Assembly: GCF_039872765.1 (NCBI RefSeq)
Contig: NZ_JBDPZC010000001.1
Coordinates: 930,001-994,000 of the forward strand
Length of the DNA stretch: 64,000 bases
From: Roseateles_B flavus
GTDB lineage: Bacteria > Pseudomonadota > Gammaproteobacteria > Burkholderiales > Burkholderiaceae_C
Direction of reading: 5' to 3'
Under the pieces are notes generated by a model that searched no databases, was not told the origin of the DNA, and saw only the letters and a list, made by a program, of their open reading frames with translations. Numbering within the stretch: the first letter of the stretch is position 1; each line of letters starts with the position of its first letter. Below are positions 44,670 through 53,662 of this stretch, piece by piece. The position numbers were made by a program, and so were the translations under genes.

Positions 44670-45074
44670 TTGAAATTCCTGATCGACAACTGGTATCTGG
44701 TCCTGGCGGCCCTGGTTTCCGGCGCCCTGCTGCTGCGCTCGGCCCTGCAAGGCGGTGGCGCCGGGCAGGTCAACACCAACGAGGCGGTGCGCCTGGTCAA
44801 CCGTGAGAAGGGCGTGCTGATCGACGTGTGCGAGCCCGCCGAATTCGCGGCAGGCCATGCCAGCGGCGCGCGCAACATTCCCTTTGGCAGCGTCGAGACC
44901 AGCAAGGACCTGCCCGCCAACAAGACCCTGCCTCTCGTGCTGGTGTGCCAGACCGGCGCACGCGCCGGGCGCGCTGCTGGCATGCTTCGCAAGGCGGGCT
45001 ATGCCAATGTGCAGGTGCTCGCCGGCGGCATGAAGGCCTGGCGCGAGGCCAACCTGCCCATCGAGAAGGCCTGA
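44670..45074 (+). CDS. Membrane-anchored rhodanese-like protein
   Basis: The protein has 134 residues from a TTG start at 44670. One membrane segment is seen at about 8-25 (WYLVLAALVSGALLL), then a rhodanese domain with LIDVCEPAEFAAGHASGARNI and the active-site loop VCQTGARAGRAA, where the cysteine is followed by a CxxGxR-type loop. It would carry sulfur as a persulfide at the membrane. The sequence MKFLIDN, which starts the related proteins I know, supports TTG. It is followed by grxC 50 bp later and then secB; this trio is common in Burkholderiales. Confidence 0.85.
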   Translation: MKFLIDNWYLVLAALVSGALLLRSALQGGGAGQVNTNEAVRLVNREKGVLIDVCEPAEFAAGHASGARNIPFGSVETSKDLPANKTLPLVLVCQTGARAGRAAGMLRKAGYANVQVLAGGMKAWREANLPIEKA

Positions 45075-45124
45075 GCCTTTCCCGTCCCACCCCCTCGCGC
45101 TGAGAAGTATCAGAGAGTCCGGCC

Positions 45125-45391
45125 ATGAGCCTTGTGAAGATGTACACCACCCAGGTCTGCCCCTACTGCGTGCGGGCCAAGGCCTTGCTGAAGCAGCGGG
45201 GCGTCGAGCAGATCGAGGAGATCCGTGTCGACCTGGATCCCGCCCAGCGCGAGGCCATGATGACCCTCACCGGGCGGCGCACCGTGCCGCAGATCTTCAT
45301 CGGCCAGACCCATGTGGGCGGCTGCGACGAGCTCATCGCCCTGGACCAGCGCGGCGGGCTCATGCCCCTGCTGCAGCAGCAGGCGGCCTGA
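45125..45391 (+). CDS. grxC: Glutaredoxin 3
   Basis: The protein has 88 residues. The redox motif is CPYC in YTTQVCPYCVRAKALL, and the TVPQIFIGQTHVGGCDELIAL stretch carries the cis-proline and glutathione-binding residues. It is a cytoplasmic glutathione-dependent reductant. It follows the rhodanese gene and precedes secB. A weak terminator candidate lies at 45421-45441. Confidence 0.94.
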   Translation: MSLVKMYTTQVCPYCVRAKALLKQRGVEQIEEIRVDLDPAQREAMMTLTGRRTVPQIFIGQTHVGGCDELIALDQRGGLMPLLQQQAA

Positions 45392-45420
45392 GGCCGGGCG
45401 CCTGATCCAGCGACCCCCCC

Positions 45421-45441
45421 GGCCCTTGCTGGGGCCTTCTT
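45421..45441 (+). terminator. Weak terminator candidate after grxC
   Basis: GGCCC, loop TTGCT, GGGGCC, then TTCTT. The stem is short (5 bp), so support is modest. Two further small hairpins lie between here and the secB start. Confidence 0.35.
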
Positions 45442-45494
45442 GAGCCAATTCAAGAGCGGGCAATTCCGCTCCCGGGTGCCTGGCGGGCCTGGGT

Positions 45495-45500
45495 CATAAT
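45495..45500 (+). promoter_or_regulatory. -10-like CATAAT upstream of secB
   Basis: CATAAT lies 62 bp before the secB ATG. No clear -35 is seen. Confidence 0.3.
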
Positions 45501-45562
45501 CCGCCCCGTCTGCTTGGCGGCTGTGCGTTTGCCGGGCATCCACTCACACGAACGAGACCATC

Positions 45563-46024
45563 ATGGCCGACGAGCAACTGACCCCCGTGTTCAACATCCA
45601 GCGCATGTACCTGAAGGACCTGTCGCTGGAGCAGCCGAATTCCCCGCAGATCCTGACCGAGCAGGCCCAGCCCCAGGTCGACATCAACCTGACCCTGGCC
45701 GCCGAGCCCGTGGTGGATGGCGTCTTCGAAGTCAGCGTCACCGCCACCGTGACGACCAAGATCGCCGATCGCACCCTGTTCCTGATCGAGGCCAAGCAGG
45801 CTGGCATCTTCGAGATCCGCAATCTGCCCGAAGAGCAGATCGAGGGCATCCTGGCCATCGTCTGCCCGCAGATGATCTACCCCTACCTGCGCGCCGTGGT
45901 GTCCGACGTCTGCACCCGCGCCGGCTTCCCGCCCGTGCTGCTGACCGAAGTCAACTTCCAGGCCATGTTCGAAGCCCGCCAGCAGGCGCAGGCCCAGGCC
46001 CCGGCTGCCGAAGCTCTGAACTGA
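45563..46024 (+). CDS. secB: Protein-export chaperone SecB
   Basis: The protein has 153 residues and keeps preproteins unfolded for SecA at the inner membrane. It has FNIQRMYLKDLSLEQPNSP near the N-terminus, FLIEAKQAGIFEIRNLPEEQ in the middle, CPQMIYPYLRAVVSD, and TRAGFPPVLLTEVNFQAMF near the end, all typical. ATG at 45563 is preceded by an A/G-rich stretch ACGAGAC. gpsA starts 116 bp later and may share the transcript, as in other proteobacteria. Confidence 0.96.
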   Translation: MADEQLTPVFNIQRMYLKDLSLEQPNSPQILTEQAQPQVDINLTLAAEPVVDGVFEVSVTATVTTKIADRTLFLIEAKQAGIFEIRNLPEEQIEGILAIVCPQMIYPYLRAVVSDVCTRAGFPPVLLTEVNFQAMFEARQQAQAQAPAAEALN

Positions 46025-46140
46025 TGATCCTGGCATGATCGGGCCCACGGGCCTGGCTTGTGCCCTCATGCACGCCACCGCGAGGTGGCGTTGTCACTTC
46101 TGATCCCGACGGCCTCTGGCGCCGTTTGCCTGGCAACGTG

Positions 46141-47157
46141 ATGAAGATCAGCATTTTGGGAGCCGGTGCCTGGGGCACCGCACTGGCCGTCCAGGCCGCT
46201 GCACGGCATGAGCTGCTGCTGTGGGCCCGCGACGAGGCCCAGGTCAGGGACATGCAGTCCAGCCGCTTCAACGAGCGCTACCTGCCCGGCGCGGCGCTGC
46301 CGGCCTCGCTGCGCCTGGAGAGTCGCCTCGACCAGGCGCTGGCGCATGCGCGCGATGGGCTGATCATCATCGCCACGCCCATGGCCGCGCTGCGCGGCAT
46401 GCTGCAGCAGATGCCCGCCGGGGCTCGCGTCATGTGGCTGTGCAAGGGCTTCGAGGCCGGCACTGGCCTGCTGGGCCATGAGATCGCCCGCGAGGTCCGG
46501 CCGGACCTGCGCGTGGGCATCCTCTCCGGCCCCAGCTTCGCCCAGGAGGTGGCTGCGGGCCAGCCCACCGCCCTGGTCTCGGCCAGCGAGGACGCCGAAC
46601 TGGCCCAGCTGGGCGTGCAGGCCTTCCACGGCGAGCGTCTGCGCGTCTACAGCGCCAGCGACCCGGTGGGCGTGGAGGTGGGCGGCGCGGTCAAGAACGT
46701 GATGGCCATCGCCGTAGGCATTGCCGACGGCCTGCGCCAGCGTGCCGAGGCCGCTGGCGAGCCTGGCCTGGCGCCTGGTCTCAACGCACGGGCCGCCCTG
46801 ATCACCCGCGGCCTGGCCGAAATGCTGCGCCTGGGCCTGGCCCTGGGCGCTCGCACCGAGACCTTCATGGGGCTCTCCGGCATGGGTGACCTGGTGCTGA
46901 CGGCCACCGGCGACCTCTCCCGCAACCGTCGCGTCGGCCTACTGCTGGCGCAAGACCTGGCCCTGCCGGACATCCTGCAGCAGCTGGGCCATGTGGCCGA
47001 GGGCGTCTACAGCGCCCCGACCGTGCTGGCGCGTGCCCGTGCCAAAGGCGTGGACATGCCCATCACCGAGGCCGTGGTCGCCGTGCTGGACGGCCGCCTG
47101 AGCCCGCGGGCCGGCGTGGACCTGCTGATGGGCCGCCAGGCGCGCGCCGAACACTGA
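46141..47157 (+). CDS. gpsA: Glycerol-3-phosphate dehydrogenase [NAD(P)+] GpsA
   Basis: The protein has 338 residues. It reduces dihydroxyacetone phosphate to sn-glycerol 3-phosphate for phospholipid synthesis. The Rossmann motif is ISILGAGAWGTALAVQ. Other marks are LSGPSFAQEVAAGQPTA and GGAVKNVMAIAVGIADGL with the catalytic lysine, then LSGMGDLVLTATGDLSRNR. ATG at 46141 matches the conserved N-terminus; the frame is open 81 bp earlier but without conserved sequence. It follows secB, a usual pair in proteobacteria. Confidence 0.96.
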   Translation: MKISILGAGAWGTALAVQAAARHELLLWARDEAQVRDMQSSRFNERYLPGAALPASLRLESRLDQALAHARDGLIIIATPMAALRGMLQQMPAGARVMWLCKGFEAGTGLLGHEIAREVRPDLRVGILSGPSFAQEVAAGQPTALVSASEDAELAQLGVQAFHGERLRVYSASDPVGVEVGGAVKNVMAIAVGIADGLRQRAEAAGEPGLAPGLNARAALITRGLAEMLRLGLALGARTETFMGLSGMGDLVLTATGDLSRNRRVGLLLAQDLALPDILQQLGHVAEGVYSAPTVLARARAKGVDMPITEAVVAVLDGRLSPRAGVDLLMGRQARAEH

Positions 47158-47171
47158 AGCACCGCAGTCCC

Positions 47172-48152
47172 ATGTTGCGCCGCCGTGACTCCCTGGCCGC
47201 CTTGCTGGCCCTGAGCGCCCTGCCGCGTGCCGGACGGGCCGCCGACACCGCGGGCTGGCCGGCGCGGCCGCTCAAGCTCATCGTGCCCTTCCCGCCGGGC
47301 AGCTCGCCGGACCTCATCGCCCGGGCCCTGGCCGACGGGCTGCGGCCCTCGCTGGGCCAGACCGTGCTGGTGGAGAACAAGCCCGGCGCGGGCGGCCTGA
47401 TCGGCACCGGCCTCGCGGCCCACGCCGCGCCGGACGGCTATACCTGGCTGCTGACCATCCAGGGGCCGCTGACCACCGCGGACCTGCTGAGCCGCAAGCC
47501 TGGCTACGACCCGAGGCAAGACCTGACCCCCGTCAGCCTGATCGTCTCCTCGCCCAATGTGCTGCTGGTATCCCCGGCACTGGGGGTGGCCACGCTCCCT
47601 GAGTTCCTGCAGCTGCTGCGCACCCGCCGCGAGGGCATCAACTACGGCTCGGTGGGCCTGGGCAGCGCCTCGCATCTGGCCATGGAGGACCTGGCCGCGC
47701 GGGCGGGCGTTCCCCTCAACCACGTGCCCTATGGCGGCTTTCCCCACGTGTTGCAGGCCCTGCTGGGCGGCGAGATCCAGGCGGCCTTCATGGTGCCCGG
47801 CATGGCCCTGGGCGCCTGGAGGGCCGGCAAGGTCAAGGCCCTGGGGCTCAGCAGCAGCGTGCGCAGCACCAGCTGGCCGGAGCTGCCCACGCTGGCCGAG
47901 CAGGGCTTGAAGGACTTCTCGGCCCTGTCATGGCAGGGGCTGCTGGCACCGGCGGGCACGCCGCAGCCGCTGGTCGACCGCATGGCGGGCCTGGTCAGCG
48001 CCCTGGTGCGCAGCCCGGCCTTCCGCGAGCGCCTGCTGGCCCAGCACTTCAATGCCATCGGCTCCGCGCCCGAGGGCCTGCGCCTGCAGATGCGCGAGGA
48101 CCGCGAGCGCTGGGGCCAGGTGATCCGGCGGCTGAAGCTCAAGCCGGAGTAG
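47172..48152 (+). CDS. Bug-family tripartite tricarboxylate-type binding protein
   Basis: The protein has 326 residues with a signal peptide (LRRRDSLAALLALSALPRAG). The mature start WPARPLKLIVPFPPGSSPDLIARAL and PGAGGLIGTGLAAHA are the hallmarks of the Bug (TctC) periplasmic binding family, which is greatly expanded in Burkholderiales. These proteins bind small carboxylates or amides. No TctA/TctB membrane genes are adjacent, so this is an orphan receptor whose ligand is unknown. It starts 14 bp after gpsA. Confidence 0.9.
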   Translation: MLRRRDSLAALLALSALPRAGRAADTAGWPARPLKLIVPFPPGSSPDLIARALADGLRPSLGQTVLVENKPGAGGLIGTGLAAHAAPDGYTWLLTIQGPLTTADLLSRKPGYDPRQDLTPVSLIVSSPNVLLVSPALGVATLPEFLQLLRTRREGINYGSVGLGSASHLAMEDLAARAGVPLNHVPYGGFPHVLQALLGGEIQAAFMVPGMALGAWRAGKVKALGLSSSVRSTSWPELPTLAEQGLKDFSALSWQGLLAPAGTPQPLVDRMAGLVSALVRSPAFRERLLAQHFNAIGSAPEGLRLQMREDRERWGQVIRRLKLKPE

Positions 48153-48166
48153 GACGCTGCCCGGGC

Positions 48167-48637
48167 TCAGGCTCCGCCGGCGTAGCCGTGCTGGCGCCAG
48201 GCGTCGAAGACGGCCACGGCCACCGCATTGCTGAGATTGAGGCTGCGCTGCTCCGGCCGCATCGGCAGGCGCACGCGCTGCGCGGGCGGGAAGCTGTCCC
48301 GCAGGGCCGGCGGCAGGCCGGCGGTCTCGGAGCCGAAGACCAGCCAGTCTCCCGGCAGCCAGGCCTGCTCGGCCAGCGGATGGCTGCCGCGTGTGGTGAA
48401 GGCGAACAGGCGGTCCGGGGCCGGCTGCTCGGCGGCCAGGAAGCTGGGCCAGTCAGCATGGCGCTTGAGCCGGGTGTACTCGTGGTAGTCCAGCCCGGCG
48501 CGCTGCAGCAGCCGATCCTCCATGGAGAAGCCCAGGGGTTCGATCAGGTGCAGCTCGCAGCCGGTGTTGGCGGCCAGGCGGATCACATTGCCCGTGTTGG
48601 GCGGGATTTCGGGGTGGACCAGGACGATGCGGAACAT
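48167..48637 (-). CDS. trmL: tRNA (cytidine(34)-2'-O)-methyltransferase TrmL
   Basis: The protein has 156 residues and is a SPOUT methyltransferase that methylates the wobble ribose in tRNA-Leu. Its features are FRIVLVHPEIPPNTGNVIRL, LIEPLGFSMEDRLLQRAGLDY, and the knot region LVFGSETAGLPP followed by RSLNLSNAVAVAVFDAWRQ. The length is usual. It converges with the Bug-family gene (14 bp) and is 32 bp downstream of comF on the same strand. Confidence 0.94.
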   Translation of the reverse strand: MFRIVLVHPEIPPNTGNVIRLAANTGCELHLIEPLGFSMEDRLLQRAGLDYHEYTRLKRHADWPSFLAAEQPAPDRLFAFTTRGSHPLAEQAWLPGDWLVFGSETAGLPPALRDSFPPAQRVRLPMRPEQRSLNLSNAVAVAVFDAWRQHGYAGGA

Positions 48638-48669
48638 GGCCGCAGTCTAGGGCCTCCGGCGGGCGGCCC

Positions 48670-49407
48670 TCAGAGGGCCCGCATCAGGGCCCAGCCCCAG
48701 GCTTCGGCGGCACCGGCGCGCTTGAGCGTCGAGGCGATTTCATCGAGGGTGGCGCCGGTGGTCATCACGTCATCGACGATGGCCACGCGGGCGCCACGCA
48801 CCCGCGCCGCCATGCCGGGGCCGAGCACGAAGGCCCCGCGCACATGGCGCCGCCGCGACTCGGCATCCAGGCGCGACTGCGCCGTGCCCGGCAGGCGGGC
48901 CACCAGGCGGGGCTCGTAGGGCAGCCGCAGCGGCCGGGCCAGGCGGCGGGCCAGCTCGTGGCTCTGGTTGTAGCCGCGATCGCGCAGGCGCTGGGCCGAC
49001 AGGGGGACGCAGCACAGCAGGTCCGGCCGGCCCAGGGTCGAGACCTGACCCTGCAGGCTTTCGAGCAGCAGGGCCGCCAGCGGCCGGGCCAGCTGGGGCT
49101 GGGCATTGAACTTGAAGTCCAGCAGCAGCCGGTCCCAAGGGTGGTGGTAGTCGAGGGCGGCATGGCAGTGGTCCAGGGGCGGTGGACGGCGCTGGCAGGC
49201 CGCGCAGACGAGGCTGCCGCGCGGGGGCAGGGGGAGGGCGCAGCGCCCGCAGGCCAGCCGGTCCGGGTCACGCCAGGCGGCGTGCAGCAGGCAGTCCTGG
49301 CACAGCTGGCCCCGGCTCCATTGCCGGCACAGCAGGCACAGGCCGCCGAAACCCAGGCCGGCGGGCGGCAGCAGGGCTTTGGCGCGGATCCAGGCGGCAG
49401 CGGGCAT
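48670..49407 (-). CDS. comF: ComF family protein
   Basis: The protein has 245 residues. The N-terminal part carries paired cysteines (CLLCRQWSRGQLCQDC, then CGRCALPL and CAACQRR) that fit a zinc ribbon. The C-terminal phosphoribosyltransferase-like domain has RGYNQSHELARRLA and the loop VAIVDDVMTTGATLDEIA. ComF is tied to DNA uptake and transformation, by an unknown mechanism. The window's type IV pilus sensory genes are consistent with natural competence but do not prove it. ATG at 49407; the divergent methyltransferase gene starts only 20 bp away. Confidence 0.92.
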   Translation of the reverse strand: MPAAAWIRAKALLPPAGLGFGGLCLLCRQWSRGQLCQDCLLHAAWRDPDRLACGRCALPLPPRGSLVCAACQRRPPPLDHCHAALDYHHPWDRLLLDFKFNAQPQLARPLAALLLESLQGQVSTLGRPDLLCCVPLSAQRLRDRGYNQSHELARRLARPLRLPYEPRLVARLPGTAQSRLDAESRRRHVRGAFVLGPGMAARVRGARVAIVDDVMTTGATLDEIASTLKRAGAAEAWGWALMRAL

Positions 49408-49414
49408 GGCTCAA

Positions 49415-49420
49415 TATACT
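49415..49420 (+). promoter_or_regulatory. -10-like TATACT in a 20-bp divergent gap
   Basis: TATACT ends 7 bp before the ATG at 49428. The comF ATG lies at 49407 on the other strand. No ribosome-binding site precedes the rightward gene, which is compatible with leaderless transcription; its -35 would lie in comF coding sequence. Confidence 0.45.
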
Positions 49421-49427
49421 GACGCCG

Positions 49428-50321
49428 ATGAATGAGTCCGCGCGTCCCGTCCCCCATCAGATCGATGCCCAGGCCCTGCAGCAGCAGCTGCGCCGCTTGG
49501 CCCGCCGGGAGGAGGCGCCCTGGCTGCATGCGGAGGTCGCCCGCCGCATGGCCGAGCGCCTGGACTTCATCAAGCTCAAGCCAGCGGACTACCTCGAGTG
49601 GGGACCCGGCCTGGGCGACAGCCTCGCCGCGCTGCAGGCGGCCTATCCCAACGCCCGCGCCTGGTGGGTGGAGCCCACGCCCACCCTGCGCCAGCGTGCC
49701 GAGCAGCGGCTGCAGAAGCCTTGGTGGCGCAAGCTGCTGGCGTCCGCCGGACCCCAGCTGGCCCAGGGTGGCGAGCCGGTGCAGATGCTGTGGGCCAATA
49801 TGGCCCTGCATGCCGCCCCTGACAAGCCGGCCCTGCTCAAGACCTGGCACCAGCTGCTGGCCGTCGATGGCTTCCTGATGTTCTCCTGCCTGGGGCCGGA
49901 CAGCCTGGTGGAGCTGGTGCGCCTCTACGAATCCATGGGCTGGGGGCGCCCCCTGCCGGCCTGGGTCGACATGCACGACCTGGGTGACATGATGGTCGAG
50001 GCCGGTTTCGCCGACCCGGTGATGGACCAGGAGCGCCTGCGCCTGACCTGGTCCGAACCCGAGAAACTGCTGGCGGACCTGCGCTCGCTGGGCGGGAACG
50101 TGGCGGCCGCGCGCTTCGCCGGCCTGCGCACGCCGCGCTGGCGCCGGAAGCTGCTGCAGGCGCTGGAAGGCCTGCGCGGCCCGGACGGCCTGATCGCGCT
50201 GAGCCTGGAGCTGGTCTACGGCCATGCCTTCAAGCCGGTGCCGCGCCCGCGCATGAGCGGCGAGACCCACGTCAGCCTGGACGACATGCGCAGCATGGTG
50301 CGGCGCCCAGGCAAGGACTGA
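49428..50321 (+). CDS. Class I SAM-dependent methyltransferase, BioC-like
   Basis: The protein has 297 residues. The SAM-binding motif I is LEWGPGLGDSL (E-x-G-x-G-x-G) and an acidic residue follows in WWVEPTP. The later part, FLMFSCLGPDSLVELVRLYESMGW and MHDLGDMMVEAGFADPVMD, resembles malonyl-ACP methyltransferase BioC. Identification as true BioC is uncertain because no bio genes lie nearby. ATG at 49428 is preferred; the longer open frame to 49182 overlaps comF antisense. Confidence 0.78.
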   Translation: MNESARPVPHQIDAQALQQQLRRLARREEAPWLHAEVARRMAERLDFIKLKPADYLEWGPGLGDSLAALQAAYPNARAWWVEPTPTLRQRAEQRLQKPWWRKLLASAGPQLAQGGEPVQMLWANMALHAAPDKPALLKTWHQLLAVDGFLMFSCLGPDSLVELVRLYESMGWGRPLPAWVDMHDLGDMMVEAGFADPVMDQERLRLTWSEPEKLLADLRSLGGNVAAARFAGLRTPRWRRKLLQALEGLRGPDGLIALSLELVYGHAFKPVPRPRMSGETHVSLDDMRSMVRRPGKD

Positions 50322-50778
50322 CCCTCCCGGCCGGCCGGTGCCGGTCGCGGAGCCTGCCTGCCTACAGGGTAAACAGGCACACGAATGCGACGTACAAAGG
50401 CCACATGGCCTCAGGATGCCTGGGCTAAAATCCCGCGGTTTTCTGAGGCCAAATCCCTTTCATCCTAGGGTATTTACTGGGGCTTCGCTTTGCGTCAGGT
50501 CAACAGGTGAGGCAATTCGTGACAGCTGCGGCGGTCACCCATGCGCCAGGCCGGTGCAGCAGGGGTCTGCGGCACCGGTACTTTCCTGATGAGCTGAGGC
50601 CATGCGGGGTCAGGACTTGCCACGGCGGTGAAGCCGGCTTCAGAGGCTGTAGGTTTGTCGAGCCGGTCCGGCCGTGACTGCATCGCTGCGGTACATGGGG
50701 GCTGGCGGGAAGGACGCAAGGGCGGGTGTGCGTGCCAATGGGGCGCATGCCGGCTTGTCGGATCGATTGGAGACAGAA
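50322..50778 (+). other. Long intergenic region before the cox operon
   Basis: 457 bp without a convincing gene. It has a TAAAAT -10-like hexamer at 50426-50431, the dispersed motif GGGGTCAGGACTTG at 50606-50619, and several GC-rich inverted repeats. If transcription starts near 50438, coxB has a leader of about 340 nt, long enough for leader-level control. No known riboswitch or binding site was recognised. Confidence 0.5.
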
Positions 50779-51981
50779 GTGACGACCATGAAGATGATGA
50801 ACGCAGCGGTGCGCCAGATGGGGCGGGCCTGCAGCCGCTTCAGCCTGGTACTGGGCGCGACGCTGGCCACCCATGCCGCCTTGGCCAACCCCGTCAAGGA
50901 CCTGCCGGGCGGCCCCGCCGTCAACCAGCTGAACCTGCACCCGCCGGTCACCAAGATCGCCAGCGAGCAGATGTGGCTGCACAACATGATGCTGGTGCTG
51001 TGCCTGGCCATCTTCGTGGCGGTGTTCGGGGTGATGTTCTATTCCATCATCAAGCACCGCAAGTCCAAGGGCGCCGTGCCCGCGAACTTCCACGAGAGCG
51101 TCAAGGTCGAGATCGCCTGGACCGTCGTGCCTTTCATCATCGTGATCCTGATGGCCCTGCCGGCGACCAAGGTCGTGGTCGCCATGAAGGACACCACCAA
51201 TGCCGACCTCACCATCAAGGCCACCGGCTACCAGTGGAAGTGGGGCTATGACTACCTGAAGGGCGAGGGCGAGGGCATCGGCTTCCTGTCCACGCTGGAT
51301 GTGAACCAGCGCAATGCCTCCGACTCCGGCAAGCCCGAAGCCGTTGACGACTACCTGCTGCGCGTGGACAACCCGCTGGTGGTGCCCGTGGGCAAGAAGG
51401 TGCGCATCATCACCACGGCCAATGACGTGATCCACGCCTGGATGGTGCCGGCCTTCGGCGTCAAGCAGGATGCCATCCCCGGCTTCGTGCGCGACACCTG
51501 GTTCAAGGCCGAGAAGACCGGCGATTTCTATGGCCAGTGCGCCGAGCTGTGCGGCAAGGAACACGCCTACATGCCCATCCACGTGAAGGTGCTGTCCGCC
51601 GAGGACTACAGCAAGTGGGTCGATGGCAAGAAGAAGGAACTCGCCGCCAAGGCTGATGATCCTTCCAAGGTCTGGAAGCAGGAAGAGCTGGTCGCCCGCG
51701 GCGAAAAGGTCTACAACGCCAACTGCGCCGCCTGCCACAAGCCTGACGGCAAGGGCGCCGGCCCCATCAAGGCCCTGGACGGCTCGCCCGTGGTGCTCTC
51801 CGACAAGCATGAAGACCAGGTGCAGGTGCTGCTCGACGGCCGCCTGGACAAGGGCATGCCCGCCTGGAAGCAGCTGAGCGACACCGAAATCGCCGCCGTC
51901 ATCACCTACACCAAGAACAGCTGGTCCAACAAGACCGGCCAGATCGTGCAGCCGGCCGAGATCGTGGCCGCTCGCAAGTGA
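50779..51981 (+). CDS. coxB: Cytochrome c oxidase subunit II with fused cytochrome c domain
   Basis: The protein has about 400 residues. A signal-like segment precedes two membrane helices (from about MWLHNMMLVLCLAIF). The CuA site lies in CAELCGKEHAYM, with both cysteines, a histidine and a methionine. After a Lys-rich linker, a C-terminal cytochrome c domain has CAACHKPDGKGAGP, so this is the caa3-like fused form. GTG at 50779 has GGAG 6 bp upstream; ATG at 50788 is three codons later in frame and equally possible. First gene of coxB-ctaD-small protein-ctaG-DUF2970-coxC. Confidence 0.93.
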   Translation: MTTMKMMNAAVRQMGRACSRFSLVLGATLATHAALANPVKDLPGGPAVNQLNLHPPVTKIASEQMWLHNMMLVLCLAIFVAVFGVMFYSIIKHRKSKGAVPANFHESVKVEIAWTVVPFIIVILMALPATKVVVAMKDTTNADLTIKATGYQWKWGYDYLKGEGEGIGFLSTLDVNQRNASDSGKPEAVDDYLLRVDNPLVVPVGKKVRIITTANDVIHAWMVPAFGVKQDAIPGFVRDTWFKAEKTGDFYGQCAELCGKEHAYMPIHVKVLSAEDYSKWVDGKKKELAAKADDPSKVWKQEELVARGEKVYNANCAACHKPDGKGAGPIKALDGSPVVLSDKHEDQVQVLLDGRLDKGMPAWKQLSDTEIAAVITYTKNSWSNKTGQIVQPAEIVAARK

Positions 51982-52013
51982 TGGTTTGAACGTCAAGGAA
52001 CAGAGGAATCAAC

Positions 52014-53651
52014 ATGAGTGCAGTGCTTGACCCCCACGGTCATGACGTTCATGCCCACGGGCACGATCACCACGACGACCACCACGCGCCCACCGGCTGG
52101 CGCCGCTGGGTGTTTGCCACCAACCACAAGGACATCGGGACCCTGTACCTGCTGTTCGCCTTCACGATGCTGATGATCGGCGGCGTGCTGGCCCTGTGCA
52201 TCCGCGCCGAGCTGTTCCAGCCGGGGCTGCAGTTCTTCAACCCCGAGCTGTTCAACCAGTTCACGACCATGCACGGTCTGATCATGGTGTTCGGCGCGAT
52301 CATGCCGGCCTTCGTGGGCTTCGCGAACTGGATGATCCCGCTGCAGATCGGCGCCTCGGACATGGCCTTCGCGCGGATGAACAACTTCAGCTTCTGGCTG
52401 ATGATCCCCGCTGCGATCATGCTGGTGGCGTCCTTCTTCATGCCCGGCGGCGCCCCCGCTGCCGGCTGGACGCTGTACGCCCCGCTGACGCTGCAGATGG
52501 GCCCCTCCATGGATGCCGGCATCTTCGCGATGCACATCCTGGGCGCCTCGTCCATCATGGGCTCGATCAACATCATCGTGACCATCCTGAACATGCGCGC
52601 GCCCGGCATGACGCTGATGAAGATGCCCATGTTCGCCTGGACCTGGCTGATCACCGCGTACCTGCTGATCGCCGTGATGCCCGTGCTGGCCGGCGCCATC
52701 ACCATGACGCTGACGGACCGCCACTTCGGCACCAGCTTCTTCAGCCCGGCTGGCGGTGGTGACCCCATCATGTACCAGCACATCTTCTGGTTCTTCGGTC
52801 ACCCCGAGGTCTACATCATGATCCTGCCGGCCTTCGGCATCGTGAGCCAGATCGTCCCGGCCTTCGCCCGCAAGCGCCTGTTCGGCTACGCCTCCATGGT
52901 GTATGCCACCGCTTCGATCGCCATCCTGTCCTTCATCGTGTGGGCCCACCACATGTTCGCCACCGGCATGCCGGTGACGGGTCAGCTCTTCTTCATGTAC
53001 GCCACGATGCTGATCGCCGTGCCCACGGGCGTGAAGATCTTCAACTGGCTGGCCACCATGTGGCGCGGTTCGATGACCTTCGAGACCCCCATGCTGTGGG
53101 CCGTGGGCTTCATCTTCGTGTTCACGATGGGCGGCTTCACCGGCCTGATCTGCGCCATGGCGCCGATCGACATCCAGATCCAGGACACCTACTACGTCGT
53201 CGCCCACTTCCACTATGTGCTGGTGGCCGGCTCGCTGTATGCGCTGTTCGCCGGTGTGTACTACTGGGGCCCGAAGTGGTCCGGCGTGATGATCTCGGAG
53301 ACCCGCGGCAAGATCCACTTCTGGGGCTCGCTGATCTTCTTCAACATCACCTTCTTCCCGATGCACTTCCTGGGTCTGGCCGGCATGCCCCGTCGCTACG
53401 CCGACTACCCCATGCAGTTCGCCGACTTCAACGCCGTGGCCTCCATTGGCGCCTTCGGCTTCGGCCTGATGCAGGTGTACTTCTTCTTTGCCGTCGCCGT
53501 CCCCATGATGCGCGGCAAGGGCGAGAAGGCCCCGCAGAAGCCCTGGGAAGCCGCCGAAGGCCTGGAATGGGAAGTGCCCTCGCCGGCGCCCTTCCACACC
53601 TTCGAGAACCCGCCCAAGCTGGACGCCACCGCCACCAAGGTGATTGGCTGA
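52014..53651 (+). CDS. ctaD: Cytochrome c oxidase subunit I
   Basis: The protein has 545 residues with about 12 membrane helices and is the catalytic subunit with heme a and the heme a3/CuB centre. Conserved are TMHGLIMVFGAIMP with the heme a histidine, WFFGHPEVYIMILPAFG with the CuB His-Tyr pair region, VWAHHMF, and HFHYVLVAGS. Residues 8-24 hold nine histidines (HGHDVHAHGHDHHDDHH), an unusual N-terminal tract before the core. ATG at 52014 has AAGGAA upstream. It follows coxB by 32 bp. Confidence 0.97.
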   Translation: MSAVLDPHGHDVHAHGHDHHDDHHAPTGWRRWVFATNHKDIGTLYLLFAFTMLMIGGVLALCIRAELFQPGLQFFNPELFNQFTTMHGLIMVFGAIMPAFVGFANWMIPLQIGASDMAFARMNNFSFWLMIPAAIMLVASFFMPGGAPAAGWTLYAPLTLQMGPSMDAGIFAMHILGASSIMGSINIIVTILNMRAPGMTLMKMPMFAWTWLITAYLLIAVMPVLAGAITMTLTDRHFGTSFFSPAGGGDPIMYQHIFWFFGHPEVYIMILPAFGIVSQIVPAFARKRLFGYASMVYATASIAILSFIVWAHHMFATGMPVTGQLFFMYATMLIAVPTGVKIFNWLATMWRGSMTFETPMLWAVGFIFVFTMGGFTGLICAMAPIDIQIQDTYYVVAHFHYVLVAGSLYALFAGVYYWGPKWSGVMISETRGKIHFWGSLIFFNITFFPMHFLGLAGMPRRYADYPMQFADFNAVASIGAFGFGLMQVYFFFAVAVPMMRGKGEKAPQKPWEAAEGLEWEVPSPAPFHTFENPPKLDATATKVIG

Positions 53652-53662
53652 AGGACCCGGCC

